64,000 nucleotides of DNA from Aptenodytes patagonicus (taxonomy: Eukaryota > Chordata > Aves > Sphenisciformes > Spheniscidae): positions 38,034,151 to 38,098,150 of the forward strand of contig NC_134949.1 in assembly GCF_965638725.1 (NCBI RefSeq). The letters are read 5' to 3'. A program made the translations under genes and the position numbers. Positions 52,171-64,000 of the stretch are shown one piece after another. How positions within the stretch are numbered: the first letter of the stretch is position 1; each line of letters starts with the position of its first letter. The notes beneath the pieces are model-generated. The model was not told where the DNA came from. It was given only the letters and a program-made list of their open reading frames with translations, and made no database searches.

Positions 52171-52417
52171 ATGGAGGTGGGGGAGCCCAGCCTGGGCGGC
52201 AGGGCGGGCAGCAGCGCCGACAGCCTAGCCGAGGAGGACGAGGACGAAGAGGGTCCTGGCAGCGGCCGGTCCAGCCGCACCTCGTCGCTGGTGAGCGGGC
52301 TGCTCACTGAGCTCTACAGCGCCGCCGAGGCGGTCGCCCCCTCGGGCAGCGCCCGCTCCCGCGTCCTCCGGGAGCTGCAGCAGCGGCCGAGCCAGGTCAA
52401 GTACCTGCGGCTGAAAG
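52171..52417 (+). CDS. TBC1D30: TBC1D30 exon 1 (coding part)
   Basis: 82 codons plus one base, from ATG in context ggaagATGg to donor AAAG|gtacag. Contains RTSSLVSGLLTELYS and SRVLRELQQRPSQ, close to human RTASLVSGLLNELYS and SRVLQELQERPSQ. Confidence 0.9.
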
Positions 52418-54869
52418 GTACAGCCTGTCCCCACCTGCCCTGCTGTGCCCGCTGCCGCCGCTCCGCCTGGGCTAGGAGCTGCCCCTGTCGCCTCTCTTTC
52501 CTCCTCTGTGCCTGCAAGGCAGTCCGGCTTAAAAGTTATAGTCCCCTCTCTCCTGCTTCCCTGCCTATGCGCACCTACACGCACATGTATACGTATGTAC
52601 GTATGTATCCCTCTTCGTTTGTTCTAACAGCCTTTATGCATGGCGATCTCTCCCAGAAGCTTCCCGTGCACAGTCAGCTGATGCCTCCTTCAAACCAAGG
52701 CCTCGTGCCCTCTTCCCTCCCTTTCGCTTTAGGTGCAGTGGGAGCAAAAAGGGGGTCACCTGCTACTAGGGTTTCTGTGACAGATCGCACAAGCTTTTGT
52801 GCTTCTGTAAGTTTAGTGCTTTTCTTCGTTTACAGTAATGAATCAATGACCGGATTTCTTTATTTTTTTTTAAGCTAAGTCCCTTTTTTCTTAGGCTAGA
52901 AGAGATGCTACACATACTGTGTCATAAGAGGTAGTTGGTCTTTTTCAGGTCCTCTTTAGTTCTAGTGGACTTAAACTAAACCTGACAATTGTAAAGCTTA
53001 TTTGCAGGTAAGCATGTCTTCCAGGGGGAAAAAAAAAAGTTGTAATAAAAAAATGTAAATGCAATAGTCGACTAACCAAAACCTAAATGAAACTATCAAA
53101 GAATTCTTATGAAAGCTAAGTAGCCATGACACTGCATGTTTGTGAAAGAATGAGACTTGCAACTCCAAGTTGACCTGATGAGGAGGGCTGTACAAAGGCC
53201 TCTTGTCTCCTGATGTTAAATCATTCTTGTTTTTGACAAGGATAAAAAGCAAGAGGTGAATAAACGTGCCTGTTTTTCAGACCTGTGCAAACAGCTTTCT
53301 GCTTCCGTGTTTGGCTTCTAAATGAGGTGATATGCTATCTGATGTCACAGGATGTAGCTCAAGTTCTTCTGTGTGTCCTGTGGCAATCTGGGACTCAAGA
53401 TATTTGCTTGTTCGGGAATATATTTTGTAGAATTTAAACTCGTTAATTTTGCTGCAAAGTTAACTGTTTCTACAGGGACAGCTAACTGGCATGAGCAGGA
53501 AAGAATAAAATTCAGCTCACTACTTTTGTGGTGACTGTACAAGTCAGTAGGAATACAACAATTTTTTTGCTCTCAAAATCCATAGATGCGGTTTTAAATC
53601 ACCTTGCCTGGTACCAGTGATTGGGAGTGCCAACTGAGCAGCAGGTGCTGAAACAGGGTAGAAACTACAAAATACAGGACTGTTTTACCAGTGGCTCCCC
53701 TCCCTCACAGTCATTCCTTGCTCTTTATTATCCCATGATTGATTGTCATTTCAGCCTAATTTGTCCTTTTCTTTAAGCTCTCCAGAATTGTTGAAGAAGT
53801 TTTGCCGTATGAGCTGAGCTGTTTGCCATCCCACTAATAGTAGCTTTTCCTGGATGCATAAGTATTTTTCTCATTGGATCAGGTTACCAAAGTATGGATT
53901 TTTTTGATTGATTTTTCTTCCAGCATCAGGGAGGCATGGTTGGATTGAAAGTGATAGGATTTGAAAACTTAGCCTCAGGGAACACAAAGCTGTTCAGATG
54001 CTGGTGGCAAGTTGTACCAGGCTATTACAGGGAAGAGCTGAAGAGGTCGGTGTCTAATAGGCAAGACCTTAGCTTTCACTGGTGGGGTGTGCCTCTGAGA
54101 ACAGCAGAGGACAAAAAAAATTTCATGGACTTAAGACATCTGCGGTGACATTTTGGTGAGCTAAGGGGATCTGGTGGCAGCGTGGCTGACCGGTGGAAAT
54201 AGTTGAGGCCATGACTGAAGCCACCTTGTTTACATCTTAGTGGAAAGAGTTTCCCACTTAGAGCTCATCCTGTAGTTGCATTTCTAGCTTTGCAGAGAGC
54301 TTCCTGAACATGTTCCTTTGTCTGTTATCATTTGATTATTCCCCATGCACATTTTCCACAGGCAGCTTCTGGAAGGTACTGTATTTAAAATACACCCCCT
54401 GGTTGCACTACTATAGGTATATTCTAGCTACATCTGTCATGATGTTTCCAATTTATAACAGTATAATTATTAAGATTCATACACTGTGCAATAAGTAGTT
54501 TAGTTTAAAAGAAAATTAAAGACTTTGGCTCAGATCCTGAAAATGTTTATAATTGGGAATTGTCCCAGTCAATAGAACTTGTAATTTATAGAAAGGTTGT
54601 ATATGCAAATGCCTGTGGGGCAAGTCACTTTGCATGACAGCTACAGTAAGCTGTTTACGATTGTTTTGACCTGGACTGAAGTTATTTTCTCTGCTTATTG
54701 GCAGATGTCGATGAATTAACAACTATAAAACGAGAACTGAATTACAGAATTTCTGTTCAATCAGCAAAGTTGCTTCGTCTTCTGAAACAGAAGGACAGGC
54801 TTGCACATAAAGTCCAGAGGAACTGTGATATTATCACAGCTTGTTTACAGGCGGTTTCCCAGAAACGAT
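52171..54869 (+). CDS. TBC1D30: TBC1D30, TBC1 domain family member 30 (first two coding exons; rest beyond window)
   Basis: Coding segments 52171-52417 and 54705-54869 join in frame (G|AT gives Asp) to the first 137 residues. Exon 1 is acidic and serine-rich (EEDEDEEGPGSGRSSRTSSL) followed by VSGLLTELYSAAE, RVLRELQQRPSQ and KYLRLK. Exon 2 is a coiled-coil-like helix (ELTTIKRELNYRISVQSAKL, LRLLKQKDRLAHKVQRNCDI, ITACLQAVSQKR). These match the conserved N-terminus of human TBC1D30. The TBC domain, a Rab GTPase-activating module reported to act on RAB8A and to restrain ciliogenesis, lies beyond the window. The start is the first ATG of its frame within an open GC-rich leader. The N-terminus is shorter than the human one I recall. 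The gene is divergent from GNS. Confidence 0.92.
52418..54704 (+). other. TBC1D30: TBC1D30 intron 1
   Basis: GT...AG intron, GC-rich for the first 100 bases, then AT-rich. No repeat or further exon recognised. Confidence 0.85.
54705..54869 (+). CDS. TBC1D30: TBC1D30 exon 2
   Basis: Acceptor ttggcag, donor CGAT|gtaagt, ending in phase 1. Encodes DVDELTTIKRELNYRISVQS, AKLLRLLKQKDRLAHKVQRN and CDIITACLQAVSQKR, a charged helical segment nearly identical to the vertebrate protein. Confidence 0.95.
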
Positions 54870-57800
54870 GTAAGTACTTTCTGTGTATGTGTGTACTAGT
54901 GTAAGTAGTTTATTTCATTAATGTGGGCAGTATTTCAGTTAAGCCCTGGCACTTGATTTGAAGTCAAGAGGCCGGGCTATGTTATTCCTTAGATATGACT
55001 GGCTTCCAGTGATGTCAGTGGCATCTGGAAACAGGCAAAATTCAACTAGCTCAACTAGGTATGCTGCCGTAGCCTCAGCTTTGTGTAGTGGTACAGCACC
55101 CTTACTGTAGATTGTCTGCCAGGCTTTTTCAGCTTTGATTCACAGAAAGCCCAAGTGTGCATGCTGTGTTTAACTGTGTGCTTTCATATGGGAGATGCTA
55201 GAAGTGGAAATTTTTCTCACTGGAAACTATAGACAGCATATGCAATTATCTTCCCAGAGCATTGTTAGTAGCACATAACTCCTTTCTATTGAGTTGATTT
55301 AAGATGAGGAGTATTAGTAAAAACAAACCCACTTCCCCTCAAGCCTCTTTATCAACACCTGTGTTCTGGGGGTTTCAGGGGGAATGCATGGGAAAGAGGA
55401 GAAATACTGCTCTTCCTCTGTGCTGGAGGAAAAGGCTAACCAATTAAACCTTTTTATTTGACTTGGCAAAGTTGTCATCTAAAGATAGGCTGAAGTGCTT
55501 TTGTTAGTTCTGCTAAAGTGAAACTGCATGTAATGTCATCTGTAAAAATAAATAGAAATTATACCATTAGAAAGGACATGTGAAAATAACCTAATGTTCC
55601 CTGTCTTATTTTTTCATTAACATGCAGCGTGACAGGTACAGAAATGTTCAGGTACAGTAAAAAAAGCATGGTCTTTTCACAAAAATGCCTGTAGGAGCTT
55701 TGAGGTGCATGTAAAAATTTTATTAAAAGAATGTTACTGTAGTGGCATGTGCTAATGTAGTTTAGTTAAGGGTTTGTCTATTACTGTGAAACTTAAATTT
55801 TTAAGCATTTGAAAGTGTTCCTTTGTTTTACTTAAACCTAGCATGAAAGTTCTTGGCTGTCATGCACTGCGTGGGCATATTTCTTCTTCTCACCTACTCT
55901 TTTTCTTTCTCAACATCAGCTTGATAATTAAGTCCTCGGTGCTGTTAACACTTAAGCATATACTGTAGTCTCCTTTTAAATGAGACTACTTGAATTTTGC
56001 ATGTGTTTAAGTGTTTAGAGGATTTGACTATAAATTCTGAAGGTTTGGTAAAAAATCTATTGACTGAAAGGGATACAGGATTTCATCCTAAGTATGAATG
56101 TTTTTACAAATTTCAGGTACCATTTTACACTTAAATTAATGGGGCATTATGTTTAAAATGTGCTAGTAACAACTGAGATAGCTGAAGTTTTAAAGTAATG
56201 CAATTTATTACCTAATATCCATGCATGTGCATGCAGGTTTTTGAAGACTATGTGTAGGTTTGTATATTACGTCTCTTTAAGTGAGATATTTTTATTGTTA
56301 ATGTAGCATATTTACGTAGTGTTAATTTTCAGCTTATATCTCTGAAAATCCAGATGTATGTCTGGGTCCAGGGCACCTAAAACTTAGTTATTTCTTGCTT
56401 TAAGATCTAATCCAAGGCCACTGGGATTTGTTGAATGACTCCTGATAACTTCAATTGCTTTGGAATAGATTGAGACTGTGTTTTTATTGCTCAATATAAA
56501 TGTACTAGCACTATACAGAGAACACAGGAATAAGCTTTTGCTGTAGGATGTACAACTTTAAATTTCCTGGTAATCGTGCCTTTGAGGCAATATTTGATCA
56601 ACAACTGTCCAAAGGCAGGCAGAACTGGTCTTCTTCCCTCCAACCGTTTATTCTTGCCTTTGTACTATTTCCTGTGTAGTAGTAGTAGGAAGCCCTGTGT
56701 GGGATATAATGAATCAAATGGGAGAGGTGATCCAGTAAGGTAATTCCTTTTTTCCCTGTTTCCAGTTTCTGCAGAGTGTGGTAGAACTGGGTGCACAGGA
56801 GAAGGTGATTGCTTAGAGTAGCTTGAGAAGTGCAGCTGCTGAGTATGTAGTTAAGTCCTAAAGTCTCAGCGTAACTCTTACGTTAATAGTGGAAAGAAAG
56901 ATGTGTTTTGTCCTCTTTTAACTTTAAAAAAAGAACAGTTAATGTGATGGAACATTAACAAACGCACACCTCCCCCTCCGCCCCAAAACGTAAGAGAGTT
57001 TTTCTGCTCCCTAAAGCCCGTGGAAACTAGATTTTCTGTAGGCTACCCTCTTATTTTTAAATATTCAAAACATTATTATTAATTTGTAGATGTTTTCCTT
57101 GTTCCAGGTTTTTCTGATGAAAGTATATACTTGCAATATAACATTATGTGCCATAAAACTTTATAATGTGCTTTCGTGTACAGCATTAACATTATGATAT
57201 CCTGTAGTCCTAAAACCTTTATCAAGTAAATATGGAGAAGTTGTTAAAATATTTTTCCTTTTAAAGTCTGTTTTTTAGTGGCAAATCAAAATATCTTGGA
57301 GTTGTGTTATCATTAATTCCAACACTTCAAAATGAAAGTGATTCTTCAACTGACTTATATAATGAGTTTCATGGTATGTTTATACTGTTGTCACGCTGGG
57401 AACTTTTTCCCCCACATATAGTGAAATCTCTATGTAGAGGTAGAACTCTAGTTTTAAATTAACCTTGAGTTCACATTCAGATGTTTGAATGCTACCTTTA
57501 AGCAATCTGTACAGACCAATTGCAAACAAATACTGTTTCAGGAAAAGATGGAAATTCTGTCTTGATGCTTAATTCTGGCTTTGTCAGACCCTTTTTGAAT
57601 ACCGTCTGACAAATTCACTCCTAGTGGTAACTTCAGTTAGTGAGGAAATTACAGGGCTGACAAATTTGGTCCCTTATTTTCTGATGAAATGTCTATCATG
57701 CTTTAGTCTGCTTCTACAGAGGAAAAACAGGTACTGTTTACAAAACTGTATGCTTAAAACTGTGCGTGTTCAGCACCTGCAAGTTTTGCAGACCGCACAG

Positions 57801-60800
57801 GGAGCCATCCATGGATCATTTTTTGACCTGTGCTGGCTCTTGGTCTCTGCGCAGTGCACAGAAGAGGCACGGCCCTCTGGCAGCTTTGGAAGCCCATGTC
57901 TGGCTTGCTTGTGCTTCAGTACCCAGCACAGCGCCTGCAGCCTTTGAACTGCTGAATGGATAGAGTAAATGTAGAGGAACAGACACCAAGGGCGACTTCA
58001 TAACTTACTGTGTTTTTCATGATGCTGTTGACCCTTATCCCTGGTAGGTGATGTATGTTTTGCGTGCAAATAGGTATTACCGTAGAAAACAAAATTCGCT
58101 GCAGAGTGAAATGCATTTTGGTCAGAAGCATGAGTGGCTATGGCTCTGTTGAGGGAGGATAAATTGTTCTCTTGGATACATGCTAAAAGCAGTCCACTGT
58201 GCTGTACTTGTAGTTTGTAAGATATATGACTGACCAGTTTCATTTTAATAACACTTCTTTACCCAAATTTAAATACAATATTCCAGTGAAGAAAAGCAGT
58301 AAGAGAGAAATCACAGTGATGGCCTGATGGCAAACATGGCTTCTAGGCACACATTTCTCTTACTCTTGTGATTTTGACTTATTTGGAGTAACAAGATAGA
58401 AGTTTGTTCTGTAGCATTGTGAACTATTTTAAATCCATCTTAGAAAGCAGAGTTATGCGCTTAATTGTATCATTTGAGAAAAGCAGAACTCAGTAAAAAA
58501 TAAATCAAGGTTTTGCAGCTATCATCTAAAGAATATGCAAAAGACATCTCATTCTTTTCTCTCTTCCTGTATTTTGTATAGTGACAGCTTGCTCTCATTA
58601 CTAAATATATTTTGACTGATCAAATTGCAAACCAGAAGTCCTTGAATCACAAATTTTGGTTGCCTGTCATTTTAATTTAAAAAAAATGCACGTATTATCT
58701 ATAAATTATTTATAAGTAAAATCATCCAGCTTGATTGTAGCTCAGTCTGGCTGGAAGCAAGCGGGAATGCTTAAATCTGATTCAATATAAAATAAGCTGA
58801 AGTTATATTAACAGCAAGTTCATTAATCTTCTCGTATTTTTAATGGAGAAATAATTTTAGTAGAAAATTTCACAAAGAGATCATTAATTTGGTGCTATGT
58901 AGTTATGGCGCTATGTACCTATAATAACTTTAAATGGGTCTCATGCTGTGTTCAGAAAGACCCTTAGTATTCTCTGTTGTGATACTTGTTTAGAGACTAA
59001 GATTAAAGATAAGTATTATTCTTCTGCTATTTCAGCATTGACTCCTGTATAGAATTCTCTAGGATAACAATAAACATTAGCTTTCTAGTTTTTCCTTTTC
59101 TCCTCCTGGTTTGATTTAATGCAGAGCCAGTAGAGGGAGACAAAATATTTTATTTCGTGCAGAGATGGAGGTGTATCTCTGGTTTTCATAGGTTGGTGGC
59201 TTTCATATCCTTTCCTTAAATGTGAAGGGAAGTGCTTTACAAATGTGGTCATGCAATAATTGGATTAAAAGATTTAAAGTCAGGCACAGGCTGTCAAATA
59301 AATGTTCACAAAGGAAGTATTAGGTTCCATATGTGAAGCAGTTGACGAATGGCTTCTTAATTATAACTGAGATCATTAATTCCCACGTGGCTGTGGAGGT
59401 TATTCAGAAGCTCCTGGTTGAGTGAGCTGAATGTTTTGGAATCTACCTACAGAAATTCAGAGGTTTATGTACATACTTGTTAGCAATACTTGTGATCTTT
59501 CTGAGTGCATCTTAACTGGATAGAAAGCCAACACAAACTGGCATCGTCTGGGCACAGAGAGGTACCGTGCGTGTTCCCAGGGGATGAACAGAGTTTCCTG
59601 GTAGAAGACTGGGCTATGAAGTCTCCTCAACTTCTGAGAACGTGTTACTGTCTCTGTAGCGTCAGCTCTCCTCACAGGGTACGGAACTCACTCAGAGGAA
59701 ACTAGGAAAGCCCTGCCTGATGTTGTAGTTGTATGAGTTGGTTAGGAGAGGACTGGGCAAGATCACCATCATCAGGTATCTCTGGATAAGTGCAACTTAG
59801 ATATGCAAAAGTACTCACACATCTAGATTAAACTTCTGTTTTCTCTCTCTTCATTCCCTCCCTCCGAAGTTTCTCTTTAGCTTCAGTCATGCCACATCTG
59901 TGTGTCCTGTCCCATCTTCGACTTTTTTTTCCCCTTCCTAACTCTCTGTTAGCTTTTCTCACTTGATCCCTGTCTTTAAATATTGGACTTGCAGCCCTGT
60001 TCCATTTTTTTCCCCTCCCTACATCTTGTCTACCCTGCAGTGTCTACTACTGGCTCTCAGTCAGACTACTCCCTGTCTTTGAGTTTTCCTCGCATTGTTC
60101 CTTGGTCTCTTTCATATGTTCCTCCTTGTCTTTTTCCTGCATGCGCTAATTATCTGCTCACCTGTTTTCTTCATTCCTCCTCTTCCCTCAACATTTGTTA
60201 TAAATCCAGGGCAGACATTCACAAATTTTAGTTCATAGGATGAAAGTTTGATTAAAGGTGTAAGAACAGCTTTAATACAATATACTGTAGACTGTTAACA
60301 CACCTAATACTGATTTGATTGTCACTCTGGATCAGATGTCTCGTAGCATGGGGCAAACACTTGTGTACATGTAGAATAATTCATGCAGGTCAAATTATCC
60401 ATGTAGCTTATCTGTCTTTTCCCACTCACTTCCCAGTAGTTTGATGTACTCTTGCAGTTGTATAAATAAGCTTTAACCTGGAACACCTCAATTGCTCTGG
60501 TGCAATTTTTTTTCTTTCTCTATGAAGAATTGAGTTACTCAGTGAATGCTGCTACTGTGGCAATTTTGTCCTACCCCACCCCCGCCCAGATCTCCATTGT
60601 TATAAATTAAGGGCCAAATTTTAAGCTTGTCTTTGCTTTTCATGTTCTTCACTTTAAACGTCTGAAATATATGTTGTAGAGGAGGATGTTCTGTATTAAA
60701 AATTAAAAATATTAATGTCTGTGCAATTTCCAGCGTTGCATTTGCAATTAAAAGAGAGACTATCATGTACTTGCTGTGTTCATCTCCAACTCTAATTTAG

Positions 60801-63800
60801 ATTTCCAAGTGGATGTGAAACAGGTCATTCATTTAGAAAACCATGTCTCATTCTCAAGGTGTTGGTCTAATACATTTTAAATTTAACTCAGTAGCTCTGA
60901 TGTTTGAAGCTAGATGAATCTGCTTCTATAACTTTTTATAGCAGTAACTATTTAATTGATCTATCAAAAGAAGATTCCTCCTTTGATGCGGTTAAAATAG
61001 GAGGTTTACTTCTTATGGAGTCTGATTTCATATGAGTCATCCTCAAATGATTCAATTGGCTGCATCTTTCAGTTCAGTAGCTTTCCTATTAACCTCATCT
61101 GTATTTGTGTGCTTGGTTACATTGCTAGTCTCTACCCTTCATGGGTGCTAATGAATTTGATCCTTTAAATTGATGCTGCGGCTTTTTGAAATGCATACTT
61201 AAGAAATGTTGCTTGTGGCTACTTCTTGTTTTGCCTAATGAGTTGTTCTTAATTTAGTTCTACCTGATCTTTTGTCCTTTGAAGCCTTTTGGTGGGGAAA
61301 GGGAAATGGAACAAAACAGAACCATGAGCTTGAAAATGCGATAGTCATCTTAAGTTGTCTGTTTAAACTGTTGCCAAAGGTAGGCTGAATTTTCTTTACA
61401 GTCAGTTGCCTACTTGTAGCAATACATGTGTAAATAAATAAATATTGCTATTGATTTTTAATTACTGCTATTTTCATCAAACTGTTAGTTATGCTGCATA
61501 GTGCGAAGGCTTTCTCTGTTACTTATGACTCAAGAATTGGAGGTGGGCTGAGGATTGGTTAGCAAGGATTTTGTAATCCATTCTATGTCCTGTGCTGGTT
61601 TGCAAGGAGTGAAGTAATGGGACAGTTAGAAAAGGAGAGAACCTGTTTTTAGGGATGCCAGAGCTTGGCTCAGTGGGGATGGTAGCTGTGCACTTGGTCC
61701 GTAAGCTGCACTTGGCCACTGGGCAGCAGTTCTTTTGATCTGGATGGTGAAGTTCACCTGCCAGTCCCTTGCTATGAGCTGTGCACGAGGAAAAATGACT
61801 GTGGATGTAAGTGTATTCTTAACTGACTTGTTCATTGTTATCCAGCATTATTAATAAATTGTGTGATGCTTAAAAATATTACTGGAGAACCCTTTGAAAG
61901 AGTCACCTATAGTGGTTAATACAAAATCAAATGCCATTTGATTATCATATTTCATTCAGCTTCAGTCAGCCAAAATTCTGGGAAATCTGAACGCTTATTC
62001 CATTGCAATGGGAGCATGGACTGAGAAGGATTACTTGCCTTTTAGCACTAGGCTTGGAGGAGAAGGACTGCAAACAGCATCATTCATTGCTGTGCACCAG
62101 GTCATGGAGAAATGTTTCAATGAGTAGGTGTGTGTCACGTTTAGTATTTGCTAATGTGAATTAGATTGTGTATTCTGGATATCTGTTAGTGAGTCTGGGA
62201 GAGAAAAAAGAAAAATGAGTGTTATCAGGCATAATACCAGCAGTGTGGAACACTGATCAAGATGGTGATGCTTTGCAAGGGCAACAATTTTTGTTTTTAA
62301 ATGCCATTGGGAATTTGCTATCATAGTATTTTATGCAGTTTTGGAAGTTACCCACATGAAAAGTGTCATCTCTGTGTTAAAGGCTAACAACTAAGCACTA
62401 ACTGAATAATCCTGGGGAGTTTTCAGGTAGTGAATTCCATGGTTACTTTCTTTTGATGAGAATGTGATCTTGGAACTGGTCTTAGAGCGGTGCAGCCAGG
62501 ATGCTGAGACTCGGGGAAGCAGTGTGAGGGGAAGTAGTTTAACAGATCCGCAAGTCAGCAAAATTCTGGTGCTGCTCCATTGCCTCTCACGGGATATTCT
62601 TCTAGAGAACTATCAAGTAAGTTCCCAGACTTAAAGTGTAATTGTGCTGCTGATGGGATGTGCACACAGAGTACGGATCTTGTAGGTGATGAGTTTTGAC
62701 ATCTTTGATCACTTGATGAGCAGTAGCATTGGTAAGCCCTACAGGGAGAGACCACCCCACTTCATTGTCTCCAGCCAGGTCTTCAGGATGATCTGTGCTA
62801 GCCCCAGAAAGCTGACTGGTGTGTGAGTCCATAGAAGACCTTGGCTGGCTAATTCAAAATACTTCAGCTGACTGCCATCTTCTCTTACTGATATTCTCCA
62901 CTGTAAAAACAAAGCTGTAATATAAATTCTAAATTGGCAAACTGTCCAATCAGTTTCCTTACAAACTTGGCAAATTGTGTGATTGTGCAGATTTGGTCTG
63001 GCCACTCAGAGGCCACTTTGGGGCTAATTTCAGTTTCTTCACTCCCAAGATGAAGTAAACTTTCTTTCCTTTTCTGGTGTTAAAGAGGAGATAATATATT
63101 TTTTTCTTCTTTTCCTAGAAAGAAAGAGGCTGGATTTGCTGTCTGATTTGGTCATATCTCGACTGAAAAGTTCTTGTGGTCTGTGCCATTGCAGAATATC
63201 AAATTCATAAGATGGCAAGAACTAGTGCTTAGAGCAGTACAGAACCTGGAATCCTCACTTTGAGGGAAGTTCTGCTTTAAGAATACAGCAACAAAAATAT
63301 CTTGTTCCAGCATGAAATAAAACACCCACTCACAAAAGTCAATGGCTTATGAAGCAAAATTCTGAAAGCTTACATTTTGAACTAAAATGCTTTGTTCAGA
63401 TTTTGACACCTCACCCTTTTTCATTTCATGTTATGTAACGAGCCATTTTCAAGTGAGGTGTTAAAATGTTTAATCCTAAAAAGAATCAAAATTGTGCTTT
63501 TAGCATTTGGAAATATGTTTTCATCAAAGATAACATTCTGCTGTGAAGGCCTTTGCTCTCCGCAAGCTGGTATTTTATGACAGAGCTTTCCATTAAAGTG
63601 GTTCCAGCTAACTTTGTTACTGGAGATCTTCCTGGGAACATGCAGCCAGCCATCTCCGCAGCTCACTCCCTGGCTGCTCAATGCTGGGATTGCCAGGCTG
63701 ATTTAAGGAGCTGAGGAGCTGGCATGCATTCCTGAGCCATATGTTTTCCTTCTGCCTCTTTAGGGATTATATGAATCCTTACTTTTCCATGTCACATACT

Positions 63801-64000
63801 TCATACTATGCTGCTTTGTTCCTAACTCTCACTGCTGAAGTGTCTTACCTCCATTGAAAATACCTCCCTGCCCCATCCGAACAAATGCCATCTCATATAC
63901 AGGCTGGCAGTGATGAGGTTGCAGAGAGAAGTCCTGCAGTGATCAAAAGGGACTTCAGGGCACTGGGGCGACTGGTTCAAGGATCGGGAGCACAGGTAGT
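54870..64000 (+). other. TBC1D30: TBC1D30 intron 2 (to end of window)
   Basis: 9.1 kb with no recognised exon. The next expected TBC1D30 segment (VDTKL...F.LEPSLG-like text) was not found, so the intron continues past the window. The sequence is AT-rich with scattered short frames on both strands; no CR1 or other mobile element was recognised. Confidence 0.75.

Noticed and set aside
51687-52310. Frames of 158-206 codons on both strands upstream of TBC1D30
   Set aside because: Same GC-rich artefact; no domains and they overlap the promoter and exon 1 in other frames.
61943-62125. Open segment reading QLQSAKILGNLNAYSIAMGA... resembling a possible TBC1D30 exon after an acceptor-like ttcattcag
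   Set aside because: It ends in a stop followed by a weak donor-like gtgtgt, does not match the expected next TBC1D30 segment, and is only about 60 codons stop to stop. It is probably chance.

Overview
The window is vertebrate nuclear DNA, almost certainly from a bird. It holds spliced genes with conserved GT/AG exon borders, two CpG islands, and CR1 retrotransposon copies carrying the avian-type 3' end (ATTCTATGATTCTAT at 11598-11612, and a second copy near 38570). No bacterial, viral, tRNA, rRNA or CRISPR features were seen. Genes were recognised by comparing hand-spliced exon translations with remembered vertebrate proteins; no database search was run.

Layout: 1-16960 is the 3' part of RASSF3 (+ strand: intron 1, four coding exons, about 2.7 kb of 3' UTR). 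17310-28347 is a complete paralog of APMAP (+ strand, nine exons, 376 codons). It starts in a CpG island, has a start codon that appears to be split by intron 1, and contains one GC-AG intron. 28348-32649 is a tail-to-tail gap holding the 3' UTRs of this gene and of GNS. 32650-50679 is the complete lysosomal N-acetylglucosamine-6-sulfatase gene GNS (- strand, 14 exons, 534 codons). 50680-52170 is a CpG-rich head-to-head promoter with a CLEAR-type E-box and a 24-G run. 52171 onward is TBC1D30 (+ strand): coding exons 1 and 2, then intron 2 to the end of the window.

The order RASSF3, GNS, TBC1D30 matches human 12q14. The APMAP-like gene between RASSF3 and GNS has, as far as I know, no counterpart at that human locus and is the most unusual gene here. 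The genes are not one pathway: RASSF3 is a SARAH-domain adaptor of Hippo/MST signalling, GNS degrades heparan and keratan sulfate in lysosomes, TBC1D30 is a Rab GTPase-activating protein, and the APMAP-like product is a predicted membrane-anchored beta-propeller of unknown substrate.

Exon borders below were placed by hand using splice consensus, reading-frame continuity and family similarity. For APMAP-like and GNS the summed exon lengths are exact multiples of three (1131 and 1605 nt). UTR ends and transcription starts are inferences.
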